Assembly (NCBI GenBank): GCA_029817715.1 | Contig: JARUPY010000538.1 | Span: forward strand, 5,332,001 to 5,396,000 | Direction of reading: 5' to 3' | Source: Melastoma dodecandrum | Lineage: Eukaryota > Streptophyta > Magnoliopsida > Myrtales > Melastomataceae | Length of the DNA stretch: 64,000 bases | Shown: one piece after another, positions 46,021-59,100 of the stretch | Numbering within the stretch: the first letter of the stretch is position 1 | How the letters are laid out: each line of letters opens with the position of its first letter | Made by a program: the position numbers and the translations under genes | The notes under the pieces: generated by a model | The model's input: only the letters and a program-made list of their open reading frames with translations | Database searches by the model: none | Told to the model about the DNA's origin: nothing

Positions 46021-48711
46021 ATGGCTGAAGCTTCAGCAGGACCACCGCCAACTCCCATGATCGTGTCCCCGGCAGCGGAAGAAGTAGCCTCGACCGCTGG
46101 AGTCACCATCGCAGTTCTCCCACCACTTCCCGCCATCGAATTCTCAGCTTCGATAGAGTCTGCCTCACCATTCCCGATCTCTGCCTTCCCGCCGTTGCCC
46201 CAGACTATACTCGCTGTCGGGCAACCCTCAGATGGGAGAACCTCGCCACTGTACCTCCCACCGTTGGTTGCATCTGCAGCGCCATCAGTGATGTTACCTG
46301 CAGCTCCCTTCAATTCAACACCAGACATGCCAGCCCAAGGCGCCGGTAGTCCCTCATTGGGGGACAAGGTGGAGTCTCTCACAGCCGAACTCTCTTCCCT
46401 GAAGGCAATGATGGCAGAACTCCTCCAACGACAGTCAGCAGCCACACCTGCTCCTGCCTCCTCCCAAAACCCACACCTTCCTCCTGTCATGCCAGGACCT
46501 CAAGCACCACCATACCCATCCCATCCTAGCCTAAACACTTCGTCAAATACTCTGCCTACTTATAACCCATCAAACACTATGCCTTCCCACAACCCGGTCA
46601 TGCCCGGATCCGCTACCTCCACGAGTGTAGCATCCTTATATAACCCATACATGCGTGGGCCACCCCTTTCTCTTCCTATGCCTCAACCTTATTTACCTCC
46701 ATACTACCCTCAGCCAACATCCCAAGGGCCAACTCCCTACCCTCCAATGACATTCGGGCCAACTCCCCATGTCCAAACAACCTCCACACCTCCTCCTTTC
46801 AGAATCCCTCCGCCAATTGCCACCCCTTCAGTTCCGCATGTGGAACCTGCCTTGCCAAGCCCGCGAACCCGCAATGCGGCAATCGTCGACGAGCTGTTTG
46901 GCGAACAACAACAGGCTAGCGCTTTCGAGACAAGACTCGAGGCTAGGATTGCCTCAATGCAGCAAGAGGAGGCTCGCCGCATGGCGAAATTAGAAGAGCG
47001 CCTAAACGCCATCCAAGGGTATCGGACACACAATTGGGAGTACGCCAACTTCCAGATCCCTCAATTACAAGTCCCACCAAAGTTCAAGATGCCTGAATTC
47101 GAGAAGTTCCGTGGGAATGGCTGCCCGGACCTACATCTCAAGCACTTCTGCCACAAGATGGCAGTATATCCAGCAGATGACAAATTTCGCATTGCCATGT
47201 TCCAAGAAAGCTTGGCGGAATCAGCGCTGCACTGGTACTACACCAAAGATGTCAGCCAGTACGCGACATTCAAAGACCTAGCTCTTGACTTCCTCAACTA
47301 CTACAGCTTCAATGTAGAAATGGCGCCAACAATCTCGGATTTGCGGAAACTGAAGAGATACCGCACCGAAGACGTCAAGCAGTTCGCCTACCGGTTTAGG
47401 CACATTGCGTCTCAGATCAAGCCGGCACTAACGGAGAGGGAGCTCATCGATGAATTCATGCAGTTGCTCCCACGTGAGTACATGCCCTACATGATCGGGC
47501 AGACATTCTCCACCTTCGCTCAGGCAGTCATCAACGCAGACAAGCTTGACGGAGTAAACCGAGAAGGGCTGATCCCTTCCCCTTCGGCAAAACCGGCATT
47601 GAAGCCCAAGCCCAAAGAGCTTATTGCAACTGCTGAGCAGAATAGGCAGTCGATGAGGGCAACTCCACCACCAACTTCGTACGCGCCAAGGACTTATGTA
47701 GCAGCCGCACTCAGACCTCCAGCCCCGGCTGCAACTCGCTTCAGACCCCCGGTCAACATGGTGGGACAACAGCAGCCAAGGCCTGCACAACCAGAGCGCC
47801 CCCGGCGTAGACTCGAGGACTTGACTCCAACACCAGATCCATTGGATGTCATGTTCGTCCGCTTAAGAGATATGGGCTTTATCAAACCCGTGGAAGCCAA
47901 GGCGACCAACCCTTCATCCTTCGGCTATAACCCCAAGGCGGTTTGCCAGTATCATTCCGGGGCAATGGGGCACGACACCAAGGATTGTATTACCTTGAAG
48001 TTCAAGATTCAAAACCTGTTGGATGAAGGGGCTATTACATTCTCTGCGCCTGCAGCTGCCCCAAATGTTAAGAGCAATCCTCTTCCCGAGCATGTAAATT
48101 ACATCGGGGTAAATTCCTTCTCAGTTTTGGCTGAACATGAAGAAGAGGTGAACATGTATGAATATAACTATGCACAACCAAGGAGTGTCAATGTCGTGAG
48201 CACCGGTCGTGGTCGAGGCCGAGGCCGCAGCCGAGGTCGAGGAAGAGGTCGTGCGCCCCAGTCTAGCAGAAGAGTTCACCCCACCGTCTTACCTGACGGG
48301 TTTACATTGGTTCGCCCTCGGCGACCAAGGACGCCGTACGTCTATGTTTCGTTGGGATCTGCGCAGCCTGAAGCGTGTCAAGCAGAATCATCGCCAACGA
48401 CAGAACCAAGGATTCCGGTCGTGATGGGACCCACCTGCACGCCTCTCAGCTCAGAAGTAGAATTAATCACCCGCTCCGGAAGAGTGGTGCCAGCTCCTGA
48501 AGCCTCATCCCCAGCCGAATCTTCGAAGCCCAAGGCGCCTTCAAACGAGCAAATCCGCAAGGTGATTTATACGGTGAAGGGAAGCGACTACGATATAGTC
48601 GAGCAGCTCCGAAAACAACCAGCCCAGATTTCCTTGTTCGACCTCATCCACTCCTCTGACAAGCACAGGGAGATGTTAGAGAAGTTTCTAGCCGAGGTAC
48701 ATGTGCCATAG
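46021..48711 (+). CDS. Tat element Gag
   Basis: ATG 46021 to TAG 48709-48711, 896 codons. The first ~270 residues are Pro/Ser-rich. A short coiled coil (EARIASMQQEEARRMAKLEE) precedes the capsid-like core (about residues 345-520, FKMPEFEKFRGNG through REYMPYMIGQTF). A C-x2-H-x4-GH-x4-C knuckle-like motif (CQYHSGAMGHDTKDC) lies near residue 650. An Arg-Gly-rich tract (48205-48270) follows, probably RNA-binding. Gag would package the genomic RNA and perhaps that of the non-autonomous relative. The same frame continues after the stop into protease. Confidence 0.88.
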   Translation: MAEASAGPPPTPMIVSPAAEEVASTAGVTIAVLPPLPAIEFSASIESASPFPISAFPPLPQTILAVGQPSDGRTSPLYLPPLVASAAPSVMLPAAPFNSTPDMPAQGAGSPSLGDKVESLTAELSSLKAMMAELLQRQSAATPAPASSQNPHLPPVMPGPQAPPYPSHPSLNTSSNTLPTYNPSNTMPSHNPVMPGSATSTSVASLYNPYMRGPPLSLPMPQPYLPPYYPQPTSQGPTPYPPMTFGPTPHVQTTSTPPPFRIPPPIATPSVPHVEPALPSPRTRNAAIVDELFGEQQQASAFETRLEARIASMQQEEARRMAKLEERLNAIQGYRTHNWEYANFQIPQLQVPPKFKMPEFEKFRGNGCPDLHLKHFCHKMAVYPADDKFRIAMFQESLAESALHWYYTKDVSQYATFKDLALDFLNYYSFNVEMAPTISDLRKLKRYRTEDVKQFAYRFRHIASQIKPALTERELIDEFMQLLPREYMPYMIGQTFSTFAQAVINADKLDGVNREGLIPSPSAKPALKPKPKELIATAEQNRQSMRATPPPTSYAPRTYVAAALRPPAPAATRFRPPVNMVGQQQPRPAQPERPRRRLEDLTPTPDPLDVMFVRLRDMGFIKPVEAKATNPSSFGYNPKAVCQYHSGAMGHDTKDCITLKFKIQNLLDEGAITFSAPAAAPNVKSNPLPEHVNYIGVNSFSVLAEHEEEVNMYEYNYAQPRSVNVVSTGRGRGRGRSRGRGRGRAPQSSRRVHPTVLPDGFTLVRPRRPRTPYVYVSLGSAQPEACQAESSPTTEPRIPVVMGPTCTPLSSEVELITRSGRVVPAPEASSPAESSKPKAPSNEQIRKVIYTVKGSDYDIVEQLRKQPAQISLFDLIHSSDKHREMLEKFLAEVHVP

Positions 48712-49404
48712 CAGGTCGAAGTCGCCGCGTTGGATGCGTACATGAGCAGCATGCTGGCGAACAAGGTAATTAACTTCTCAGAAGATGATCTACTGGAGCA
48801 GGGGCAGGATCACAACAATGCTCTCTTCATCACGCTCAAGTGTCGTGAAACCACCATCTCCAAGGTTCTCATTGATGGCGGATCGGGGGTTAATATCATC
48901 CCATTGGCGGTAGCTCAAAAGCTTAACATCAACTTGGAGAAGCTTTCTCAATCCAACTTAACTATTCGGGCCTTCGACGGCGCGAAGCGACAGGCCCATG
49001 GCGAAGTCACGTTGGAAATCAAAGTTGGGCCAACCTTATTCTCTACCCAGTTTCAGATTCTGGAGACTGCAGGGTCCTTCAACATGTTGCTGGGGCGTCC
49101 ATGGATTCATCAAGCCGGGGCAGTTCCTTCGACGCTACACCAGATGGTTCGATTTTCCTCAGATGGCAAGCTCATCACAGTCCGGGGAGAACATTCAATG
49201 GAGCTCTGCCACGAGATTGACATGCCATACGTGGGAGAGCCAACCGAAGAGCCGTCAACAACACAGACCCTGGAGTTGGTCAACATGGTGAGGCGCGACT
49301 ACAAATCTGATCCCCTGATGACATGGGGCAACATCAGCGCTGCGAAGGAGTTCCTCCGACATGGGTATCAACCGGGCCAAGGACTCGGAATCAGAGGACA
49401 ATGA
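48712..49404 (+). pseudogene. Aspartic protease region of Tat polyprotein
   Basis: In frame with gag but behind TAG 48709. The active-site region reads VLIDGGSGVNIIP (about 48866-48904), the Tat variant of D-[ST]-G, followed by the LLGRPW motif (about 49087-49104). Near the end, GYQPGQGLGIRG looks like a G-patch, common after Tat proteases. It closes with TGA 49402-49404 in the same frame as the next segment. Confidence 0.8.
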
Positions 49405-49967
49405 ATGATTTATCCGATCACTATCCCAGCCCCTACAGGGACTAGTGGACTCGGATTCACAGTCAAAGCGCGGCGCAAACAGGGCAATCACACTAGCAGC
49501 AAGTCGGCTATCCGTTTCGTCCGTTCATCTACGGCGACAATGGAGGGTAAAATACTATCGGAGAAACTGGAAAACGTGAAGATCCAGAATGACGAGGAGG
49601 TCAACGGCGAGCGGACGATCGTTGAACATGTCAACATCATCCAAGTGAATTTGGGGCAAGGTCATAGGCGTCGACCTCGCAGACGGGCTCGTTTCATACC
49701 TTATGACTTCGCCATTCCCTGGGATCAGATACCGGCATATGTTCAGCAAGCCAGAGCACCGCCTTTTCGAGCTCCACACGTGCCAATACCGCCCAGGACG
49801 CCTCCAAGGCTTGAAGCGCCTCCTCCGAGCAGGCGTGTGGATTCTCCCACTACGAGCGAAGAAGTGGAGGAGAAACAGGACGAGAAGACAAGGACACAAG
49901 AGTCCGAGGAAGAAGTTTGTATGATGGAAGCGTCGATCCCGGCCGAGCCAGACATGCCTCTCGACGG
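49405..49967 (+). CDS. Protease-RT linker segment (exon before intron)
   Basis: An open frame continuing the gag-protease frame, Arg/Pro-rich then Glu-rich, ending at a GT donor (GACGG|GTGAAA, 49967/49968). If spliced it joins the RT frame in phase. Confidence 0.7.
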
Positions 49968-50274
49968 GTGAAACTTTCCATCTTTACTTTTCTGCACTTA
50001 GATAGATAGAGTAGGTTACCTTGCTACATTCTGGTCGCGGACTAGCAAGGTCGTCTTTATGTAACGCGACCCCTAGGCAATACCTAGGGCGTTTGTGGGA
50101 TCGGGCCGCTGATGATCAGGGCGAATCCGAGGAAACGACGAGGGACCCGCTGAGTCCTGATCCCACAACATTTTCTTTTGGTCAAAAGCGCGTGTCTTGT
50201 TATGAATTGTCGCATGAAACGATATTCCGAATATTTCGTTTGGATACATTACTTTAATTTCTTCTCCTTTTCAG
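49968..50274 (+). other. Intron between protease and RT
   Basis: 307 nt with GTGAAAC at the 5' end and a long pyrimidine tract TTTCTTCTCCTTTTCAG at the 3' end. It has stops in the upstream frame (TGA at 49969). Removal fuses linker and RT in the same frame with no stop before the RT domain. This matches the intron described for Ogre elements. Confidence 0.85.
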
Positions 50275-53200
50275 GAACGGCGCTTCAGGAGTACCCGAGA
50301 AAACCTCTGAACAAGACGGAGAAGCAGTTGACGATCCCAAGTCCCTGGACGGATATTACGGATTGGAACAAGGTCTTCAACGACATGAAGAACCGAAGGA
50401 CATCACACTGCAAAAGCCGATTTCAATCAACATCGGAACCCAAGATGACCCCAAGGAATTGTTCATCGGCGCAGACTTGTCAAAGGATGAAACTGAAGAC
50501 ATCGTCAACCTGCTAAAGGAATTCTCTGACGTCTTTGCTTGGTCATACACGGACATGCCGGGATTAGATTCAGAAATTGTGGAGCACAAAATCCCCACAG
50601 ATCCGTCGGTTCATCCTGTAAAGCAAAAACAACGTCGATACAAGCCCGAGCTAGCCCTTGCCATCAAGGAAGAAGTGGATAAGCTGCTCAAAGTCAACTT
50701 TATCGAAGTGGCTACCTATCCGCAATGGGTTGCCAACATAGTCCCGATCATCAAAAAGAACGGGAAGGTCCGAGTCTGCGTCGACTATCGCGACCTCAAC
50801 AAAGCAAGTCCCAAGGACGACTTTCCACTCCCGCACATCGATCTACTGGTGGACAACACCGCCGGATTCAACAGATTCTCTTTCATGGACGGATTCTCTG
50901 GTTATAACCAGATTCGCATGGCCGAAGAAGACAAAGAGAAGACAACCTTCACGACACCCTGGGGCACGTTTTGCTATCGGGTCATGCCCTTCGGGCTCAA
51001 GAATGCCGGGGCAACCTACCAACGTGCTATGGTGGTCCTTTTTCACGACATGATGCATCGCGAGATTGAAGTCTACGTTGACGACATGATCGCCAAGTCC
51101 AAGGAAGATGAAAGCCACACAGTCGTTCTCCGAAAGCTATTCGAACGGCTTCGCAAGTACAAGCCTCGCCTCAATCCCGCCAAATGCGTATTTGGAGCGA
51201 CTTCAGGCAAACTTCTTGGTTTCGTTGTCAGCAACAGAGGCATTGAGATTGACCCCAATAAAATCAAAGCGATTCGTGATCTCCCAGCTCCAAGGTCAGT
51301 CAAAGAGATCCGCGGCTTCATGGGACGCGTTAACTACATCGGACGGTTCATTTCCAACCTAGCTGACACATGCAAACCCCTATTCAAGAAACTGAGGAAG
51401 GACGTCAAGTTCGAGTGGGATGATGATTGTAAAGTTGCATTCGAACAGATAAAGACATATCTGATAGAACCACCAGTTCTCATCCCGCCAAAGCCGGGGC
51501 ATCCCCTCACACTCTACCTCACAGTCAGAGAAGAATCATTCGGAGCCATGCTCGCCCAACAACTGCCAGGCGCCAAGGAGCACGCGATTTACTATCTCAG
51601 CAAGAAATTTACAGACTGCGAGTCTCGGTACACCACTTCCGAGCGTACATGTTGTGCACTCATTTGGGTCCTCCACCGACTCCGACAGTATACTCTGCAC
51701 TACGAGATCCTGTTAGTGTCCGAGAATGATCCACTCAAATATCTCTTCGACAAGCCAACATTGATGGGAAGAGTCTCTAAGTGGCAATTACAACTTGCCG
51801 AGTTCGACATTCGATTCCACTCCACGAAGTCAGTGAAGGGGAGAACGATCGCTGATCATATCGCCGAATATCCAGGAACAGATAATTCATCTCTGGAAAT
51901 CGGACTGCCGGACGAGAACATCCTACTCATGGAACAAGAACCAAGATGGAAGATGTACTTTGATGGTGCAGTTAACTCCTCAGGATCAGGGATAGGAGCT
52001 GTTGTAATCTCCCCAGATGGACAGTATTACCCAACAGCGGCCAAGGTCACTTTTCCCTGTACGAACAACATAGCCGAGTATGAAGCGTGCATCCTCGGCC
52101 TACTTCGCGCACTCGACATGCGGGTTAAACTCCTCGACGTTCATGGAGATTCGACACTCATCATCTCCCAAACAAACGGAGCATGGCGCACTCGAGACCC
52201 AAAGCTCATTCCATATCAGGATTATCTACAAACACTAATCCGACAATTTACCGACATTGAATTCAATTATCTCCCACGAACTGATAACCGATTTGCTGAT
52301 GCTCTTGCAGTGCTTGCATCGATGATCCCGTTAGCTGGAGAAATGGACATCGAGCCTCTACGCATCAATATCGCAGACGATCCAAGCTGCATGCACATTG
52401 AACAAAGTCAGCCAGAAGATTCTCTACCGTGGTTCACGGACATCAAGAATCATTTGCAATCAGGAGGATTTCCCCAAAACAGCACAGGAAAAGAACGCAA
52501 ATTCATACGGAGGATAACAAGAAGCTATTTCCTAGACGGGGATACATTATACAAGAAGTCCTTCACGACGGCTCTCATGCGATGCGTCACCAAGCAAGAA
52601 GCAGACGCCCTCATTGTCGAAGTCCATGAAGGGGTTTGCGGACCGCACATGAACGGATACGCTCTAGCCCAGAAGATCATGCGACAGGGGTATTATTGGC
52701 TTACAATGGAAGCCGATTGCATCAAATATGTCAAAGCATGTCACAAGTGTCAAATTTACAGCGACAAGGTACATGTGCCTCCAACAAGACTTTACCCACT
52801 ATTTGAACCATGGCCATTCTCAATGTGGGGCATGGACGTAATCGGGCCCATCAATCCCAAAGCATCTAACGGGCACCGGTTCTTGCTGGTCGCAATCGAC
52901 TACTTCACCAAATGGATCGAAGCACAATCCTTCAAAGAAGTCACAGCAAACAATGTTGTGCGTTTCATGAGAGCAAACATCATCGCCAGATATGGAGTTC
53001 CAGAGCTATTGGTCACAGACAATGGTTCAAACTTCAACAGCAAACTAATGGAATCCCTTTGCGTGGAATTCCGGATAAAACATCTCAATTCTTCACCGTA
53101 CCGTCCACAAATGAACGGTGATGTCGAAGCTGCCAACAAAAATATGAAGAAGATTCTTTAGAAGACATCAATTACCTATCGCGATTGGCATGAGAAGCTC

Positions 53201-53677
53201 CCTTTCGCGTTACTCGCCTACAGAACGATGATGCGCACTTCGACTGGGGCAACTCCCTTCGAGCTAGTCTACGGCACTCAAGCGGTCATTCTAGCAGAGG
53301 TTAAATTGCCGACTCTCAGGATATCATCCCAAAGCAACATGACAGAAGAAGAGAAGGGCAATCATCAACTCGCCCACCTCGACTTCATTGATGAGAAACG
53401 ACTTGCCGCAGCTCACCATATGCAATGCTACCAACAACGCATGTCTAGAGCATTCAACAAAAAGGTCAAGCCAATTAGGTATAGACCAGGTGACCTCGTT
53501 CTTAAAAGAATCCTACCGAATATCAAGGATCCACGAGGAAAATTCGCTCCAAACTACGAAGGACCGTTCGTCGTCAAGCACGCCTTCTCAGGAGGGGCAA
53601 CCATCTTAGCAAGAATGGATGGAGGAGAACTGCCACAAGCAATTAATGCAGATGCTCTCCGACGCTATTACACCTGA
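50275..53677 (+). pseudogene. RT - RNase H - archaeal-type RNase H - integrase of Tat element
   Basis: One frame from the splice acceptor to TGA 53675-53677, broken only by TAG at 53159-53161. RT about 50590-51130 with VCVDYRDLNKASPKD and an intact YVDD (51074-51085); RNase H with LYLTVREESFGAMLAQQ to about 51870; a second, archaeal-type RNase H about 51943-52330 (MYFDGAVNSSGSGIG, NNIAEYEA, RTDNRFADAL); integrase zinc site (HEG...H, CHKC at 52736-52750), core with MDVIGP, VTDNGSNF and the final Glu just before the TAG, then a C-terminal domain. The dual RNase H is the Tat hallmark. Confidence 0.92.
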
Positions 53678-53778
53678 ATGGTATCCAGATCTCAAGTCAG
53701 ACTTATGAGACGATATCCGTCAGCTGAGTTCTTTTACACCTCAAAGAATCACTCAGGATAAAGAACACTGACATCAGG

Positions 53779-54800
53779 GAAAAGGGAGAAATACACAATC
53801 ATTCTTCTCCTCATTCAAGTTAAGCGAAATTACAGGAACACATTTCGTTTACGTCCTTTGTCTTGTGGGCAGGTACAAGAGCTCCTCACACGAATGGTAC
53901 AAAACTCCTATGGCAAAGGCGAGGGTGGCAGGGCGGCAAAGCTTCAAGCCAAAGTCTTGGAACAATTTCGTCAATCCTTCGACTCCATCGGACGAAGACG
54001 CAATGACGAAATCATACAAAAGGGAAGTACCAAAACTCTACTTTGCCTTTCTTACAAATGAAGTTACACAAGCAAACTTCACTCTTACTCTAACATAACA
54101 AGTCGCACGAACTCACTTGTTTCTCGTCATCTGTTTGATAGGTACATGAGCTTCCTTACACAACGGACGTCAAGCAAGAGTAACTACATCGTCAATCCTT
54201 CGATTCCTACGGACAAAGACGCAATGACGAAACACATAGAAAAAGGGAAGTACAAAAACTCTACTTCACCTTTCATTACAAATGAAGTTACATGAACAAA
54301 CTTCATTCTTACTTTAAAAAGAAACAAGTTACATGAGCTCACTTGTTGTCTGTCCTTTGCTTGATGTAGGTACATGAACATCCCACATTACAGACAAAGG
54401 CGTGGGCGGTTGGGTGGAAAATTTCGAACCAAAGCTTCGAAATTGCCTTTGTCGTCCCCAAAGATGATCATACCAAAATGGAGTATCATCTACACTGCTC
54501 TCCAACAAAATTTCTTATGTTTCCCTAGATGGAGTCATATCTCCGTTTCCCCAGCTGGAGTCCTACCTTCATTCAAGCTGGAGTTGATTACATGTGTCGC
54601 ATTCCTCAACTATCATTGAGACGGACATATCCATCTCATCTCCCCAGTGGAAATTTTACTTCACTAACTCCCCAAGCAAGAGTCGAAGTACATGAGCTAA
54701 CTTCGTCTTTGTCTGTTGTCAACTGTGTAGGCGCATGGACATCCACACAGCACGGTACAAACTCCTGGGCAACGGCGAGGGTGGTCGGGTGGAAGCCGTT
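53779..54800 (+). repeat. 3'-region module repeats with hairpins
   Basis: Four or five copies of the module described at 17470-19950. Hairpins at 53822-53850, 54059-54081, 54097-54121, 54281-54307, 54323-54347 and 54684-54705. They begin about 100 bp after the integrase stop. Confidence 0.8.
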
Positions 54801-56093
54801 CCAGGTATAATTTAAAAGAAATTAGAATACGAAAGTGCACAAGAGCACTGCAGAGGTTTGAGTACCTAAACCCGTTTATTTCTAAAGCATTTGTGTGCTC
54901 ATTTGCATACAATTCGAAACTAATCTTTAATAAAAAATGTTTCTGAGCGAGAGTGGAGAAGGCAAGCCTATTCCTAAACACTCACCTAGAGTGATGAGCG
55001 CAAACACTGCGAGGATTCATACACGAGCGTTCAGGCGGATAACGAATCCTTTGACAAAAGATGCTCTAAACCGGGATGAGATCGAGCATTTCTTCTCTAT
55101 CCCAAACACAAAACATCAACCATTGCTAGCCCCTTTCGAGCCAAAGTTGAAGTTTCTATACACACTACACCTAACAAGTCCAAGGACCGCCTCACATCGA
55201 GGTTAAAATGGAGATCCTGTAGCTAGAGACCGGAAGCAACGGGTCATAGAGGCTACACTTCCTTAAGATTCAAGCGAAGATGCACCATCGACAGTTAAGC
55301 TTACCAGTTGAGTCGTTCCTAATGATCGAGCATCTCAGAAGGCTTCTCAAGAATACAAGTTCGAAAGGAGATTGTCAGAAAATAAAGCGGGGCAAATCCC
55401 TTTGATCCAGTAAAGAAAAGAAAGAATTAGCGCAAAGACCAAAGTCTTTAAGAGAGAGCGCAAGATAAAAAAAAATCAAAAGAGCAAAAATGAAGCACCA
55501 GGACCGACATTGCAGGTCGTAAAAGCAAAGGTGCTACTCATCAAACGGGTCGAAGACAAAACATTCCCCAAAGTGGATTATCCACATCTACTAGTAAGCC
55601 GACTGTTCATCCCCAACAAAACACATCAACCAGTGAGCTAAAGGATGGAGAATTTGCTTGAATGGTGGAACCTCTACGATCCAATAGCTTTCAATGAGGT
55701 CCTTAGACTCCTTCTTTCAAACGACTGATTTAAACTTTCAATCTAAAAGCCTTTCGCCAAAGCCACATTATAACCCGAATAAAGACTCCTTCGACCGATA
55801 CATGAGCATCCAAGTCAAACGAATTCCGAAATCCAACTGAAATGGCTTTCGAAATGAGAGTAAAACACGAGAGAAATCAAGAAAATCTTCTCTACTCTCG
55901 CTTAGAAACATGCTTCTAAAGGGAAAACAAAATGAAGCGTAATGTGCATGTATATTTAGCTACTTTTGTTTTCGTCACGGCTAATAATTTTCTTGATGAA
56001 TTGTTAGGACGCAGGCTGGCCATAAACGCCCCTGAAATATTATTTGAGGTATTCATGATATCCTTGCGAGAGAATCTTTCCAGATTCTCTCCC
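54801..56093 (+). other. 3' untranslated zone of Tat element
   Basis: Noncoding. 54957-55110 is shared with 20090-20260. No gene seen. Confidence 0.6.
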
Positions 56094-56107
56094 AAGGAGG
56101 AGCAAAC
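56094..56107 (+). other. Polypurine tract of Tat element
   Basis: AAGGAGGAGCAAAC directly before the 3' LTR. Confidence 0.8.
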
Positions 56108-59100
56108 TGTAATACCTCAAATAAACACAATGCAACCGTTTAAAATTTCATTGTGGACGAACTTCACATAAATTAAGAAAAGAACCCGCCGACAAGATCG
56201 TTAACCAATTACAGCAGACAAATTCCCCCAAATAACAAGGGATATGGCCACATAACAATTACTACAGTAGCCTACTCGTCGACAAGTGATAGCGGCAACA
56301 GAACCGTCCGCCCAAGCCCAGCTGACAGCCGACCTCTACCTTCGGTGAAATCAGCGGACCAGCATCCAACCCCAATAATCTCAGCGCCCCCTACGTCGGC
56401 GGAGGACCACCTGGCCTTGCGGCAATGTATTCCTTCTCCGTTTCTCAGCTCCTCCTGGCAGTGTTGCTCCCTATGGATTCGACGCAGCAAGATCATTTGC
56501 AAACGCTAGAGGAAGGAGAGTTTACATCAGCTCCTGTAATTGCATTGCGAAATGTTGGTAAAGAAACCTTGTTTAGGAGATGTTACCCAGCCACAGGTGC
56601 TGCTACTATTGCTTCAGAAGCCAGATTCCTTGCAATTGCAAAACCGCAATCTGCAATCGCAAGCATTGTTTCAGCAACAGCAGAAGAGAATGGGACGTCA
56701 CAACAGAATTTGCAGTTGACACCACGCATACAAACCTGGCGTAGCAGCTACCGCAGGTGCAAACGCCATGGCAGTCACAGAGCATTCACAAATGCACCAC
56801 CAGCAATTATCGCAAACGCAACAAAACCCCCAGCCAGTCGTGGAGACCATACTTACCTGCCTAGCACCCAACCAATGGTCGCGGATGTTCATCCGGTTCA
56901 GCCCACCAGAGTGCAGTTTGCACAACACCAACTACGCCGGACCCCTGCAACAGTTCCAGCAGCAGTAGTTTCTGATTCAGCAAACAGCAGACTCAACAGT
57001 GGCCACATCAACAACAGATTACAACAACAGCATCAGTTTCAACAACTTTTGCAACAAGTTCAAAGTCATCAAAAAGCTAATAATTCAAGCAGCTCATTGA
57101 CATCTTTGAAACATTCGCAGAGCCATCAACATGGACTGCTCAGTGGTGTTAGCGGTAGTTCTGATGGAAGCTTGCAGGGACATACTGGTAGCCTGATACA
57201 TGCATCAGGATAACCCAGTCAGAAACCAAGGCCTGTAATCCGGAAAATTCAGCCAACAACTAAAAGATGGCTGTGAGAGACAAACCCAGCCTGAACCAAG
57301 GAAACGGGCTGGGCAAGATAAACACAACCCAACCCAGATTAAGCCAAATCCAAGGAGGAAGGCCGAAACAAACCCAAAGAAAACTCAAACCCAGCTCAAA
57401 CCAAGGAAGCAGGCTGGGCAAAACAAAGCCAAACACATCCCGACCCAAGACAAGAAGAGAAGGAAACCAAGCCCAGTTCGCATTAATTTGCCAAGCCCAC
57501 AATGCAGCCCAAATCAAAGGAAAGAAATCAGACTTACCTTTTCCCTGACAAGAATCTGTTGCAGGGCAATTTCCGACATTCCCGTGCTCCAAATCCCCTG
57601 AAGAAGCACGGCCAAATCTTCGCATTAATGCCTGCAAAAAGGCAAAAGAAACTAATTACACAAAATTTCGTTGAATCTTAATGGAATTGGGAGAATTCCA
57701 ATCAAAACCCAACGAAATTGAAAGGAACGAGGGTCTGAGTTCTGAGAATGGACTAGGAGGATATAAAAGAAAGAAAAATCCTTCAGACAAAGGGGGGGGA
57801 CGTTCGATCAAACAGTAAAAATTTTACCAAATTCTTCTGGGGGGATTCAATCTTTCTTTCTTTCGGAGGAGGAGGAGGTTGACGAAGCCATCGTCTTGCT
57901 CCTTTCTGTCCTCACTTCTTCGAACGACAGGGACTTCCATAGCCGCGTTTCATCGTTCCAGCTCCACGCATCTCCTCCTCAAGGTAAGGAAGGAGTCAGC
58001 GACGGGAACCCCCCCCCTCGATGACCAGCCAAAGCGGGACAGTCAGCAACACAAGCGAGGAGTCATACCCCAAGCAGTGACAGCCCTTACCTTCTCAGGC
58101 GCTACACGATCAGCAACATCCTTCGGCGACAGCCGCAACTCATGAAGCTTCTTTGGAGTCCAGTCGATGGCTGCCTTGTCTTCCCTGATAGAAACCAAAC
58201 ATACGAGCTTCCTGTGGCCACAGTCTCAGGAATACCTTCTCCTCTGTTCTCACTGTTTTCTTCGGTGTACAGGTTCACAAGCTCGCTGGGGGACTCGTGA
58301 TCGCCTCCTCTCACCTCTTCCTATCTCAGCCCCAAGACGATCCTCCTTCTCATGCTCCCTTCGACTATCACAGAACCGGCAGCAGGCAATCCCCAAGGCG
58401 GCTCCCTTCCCTTTTCGGCTCTCCTCGACATCGGCGGTTCTTAAGCTCTCCCCACAGCGCCCTCCGTTTCCTGAAGTTGTTCCCATTTCAGCAACTCAGT
58501 GGCAGCCCCGCTAAAATCTCATCCAGCACAACCATCCATACCATGGAGCAGGACAACCTCCCTCCGGTGTCCCCAAGCCCTAGCGGCGGCGGATCGCCTT
58601 CCCTTCAGCGTCCCCGGAGCTCACAGTGGCAGGACAACCACTCCCAGTGTCCCCAGAATTTACGACGGCAACCAGCAGCCTCTCCCCGGCGTTCCTGAAC
58701 CCACAGTGGTGGACTTCGGCTCCTCGGCGTCCCCAAACTCGCAGCGGCAATCCCACGGCAGCTCCGGCGACCTTCCCAGAAACCGTGGCAGCCGTGAGCT
58801 CGAAACCCATCTCTCCTCGGCGTCTCCAGGCACGGCGGCTGCGGGTCCACCCCCCTGGCGTCCCCTGGAGCCCACAGCGTCACCCTCCTCCTGGCGTTCC
58901 AGCTCCACGGCGACGGCGAAACCAGCTCCTCCAGATCCAGCAGACCTCTTCGGCAGCCACAGCGAACCCACTTCCCGGCGTCGTCAGATCGAACTCCCCG
59001 GCGCCTCCCCGGTCATCCCTGCCCCAATTTGGCTCCCCCCAAAGCACCTCCAGACCCCGGCTCCAGATTCGCCGAGGAGTCTCCTCCCGAAGCCGGATCT

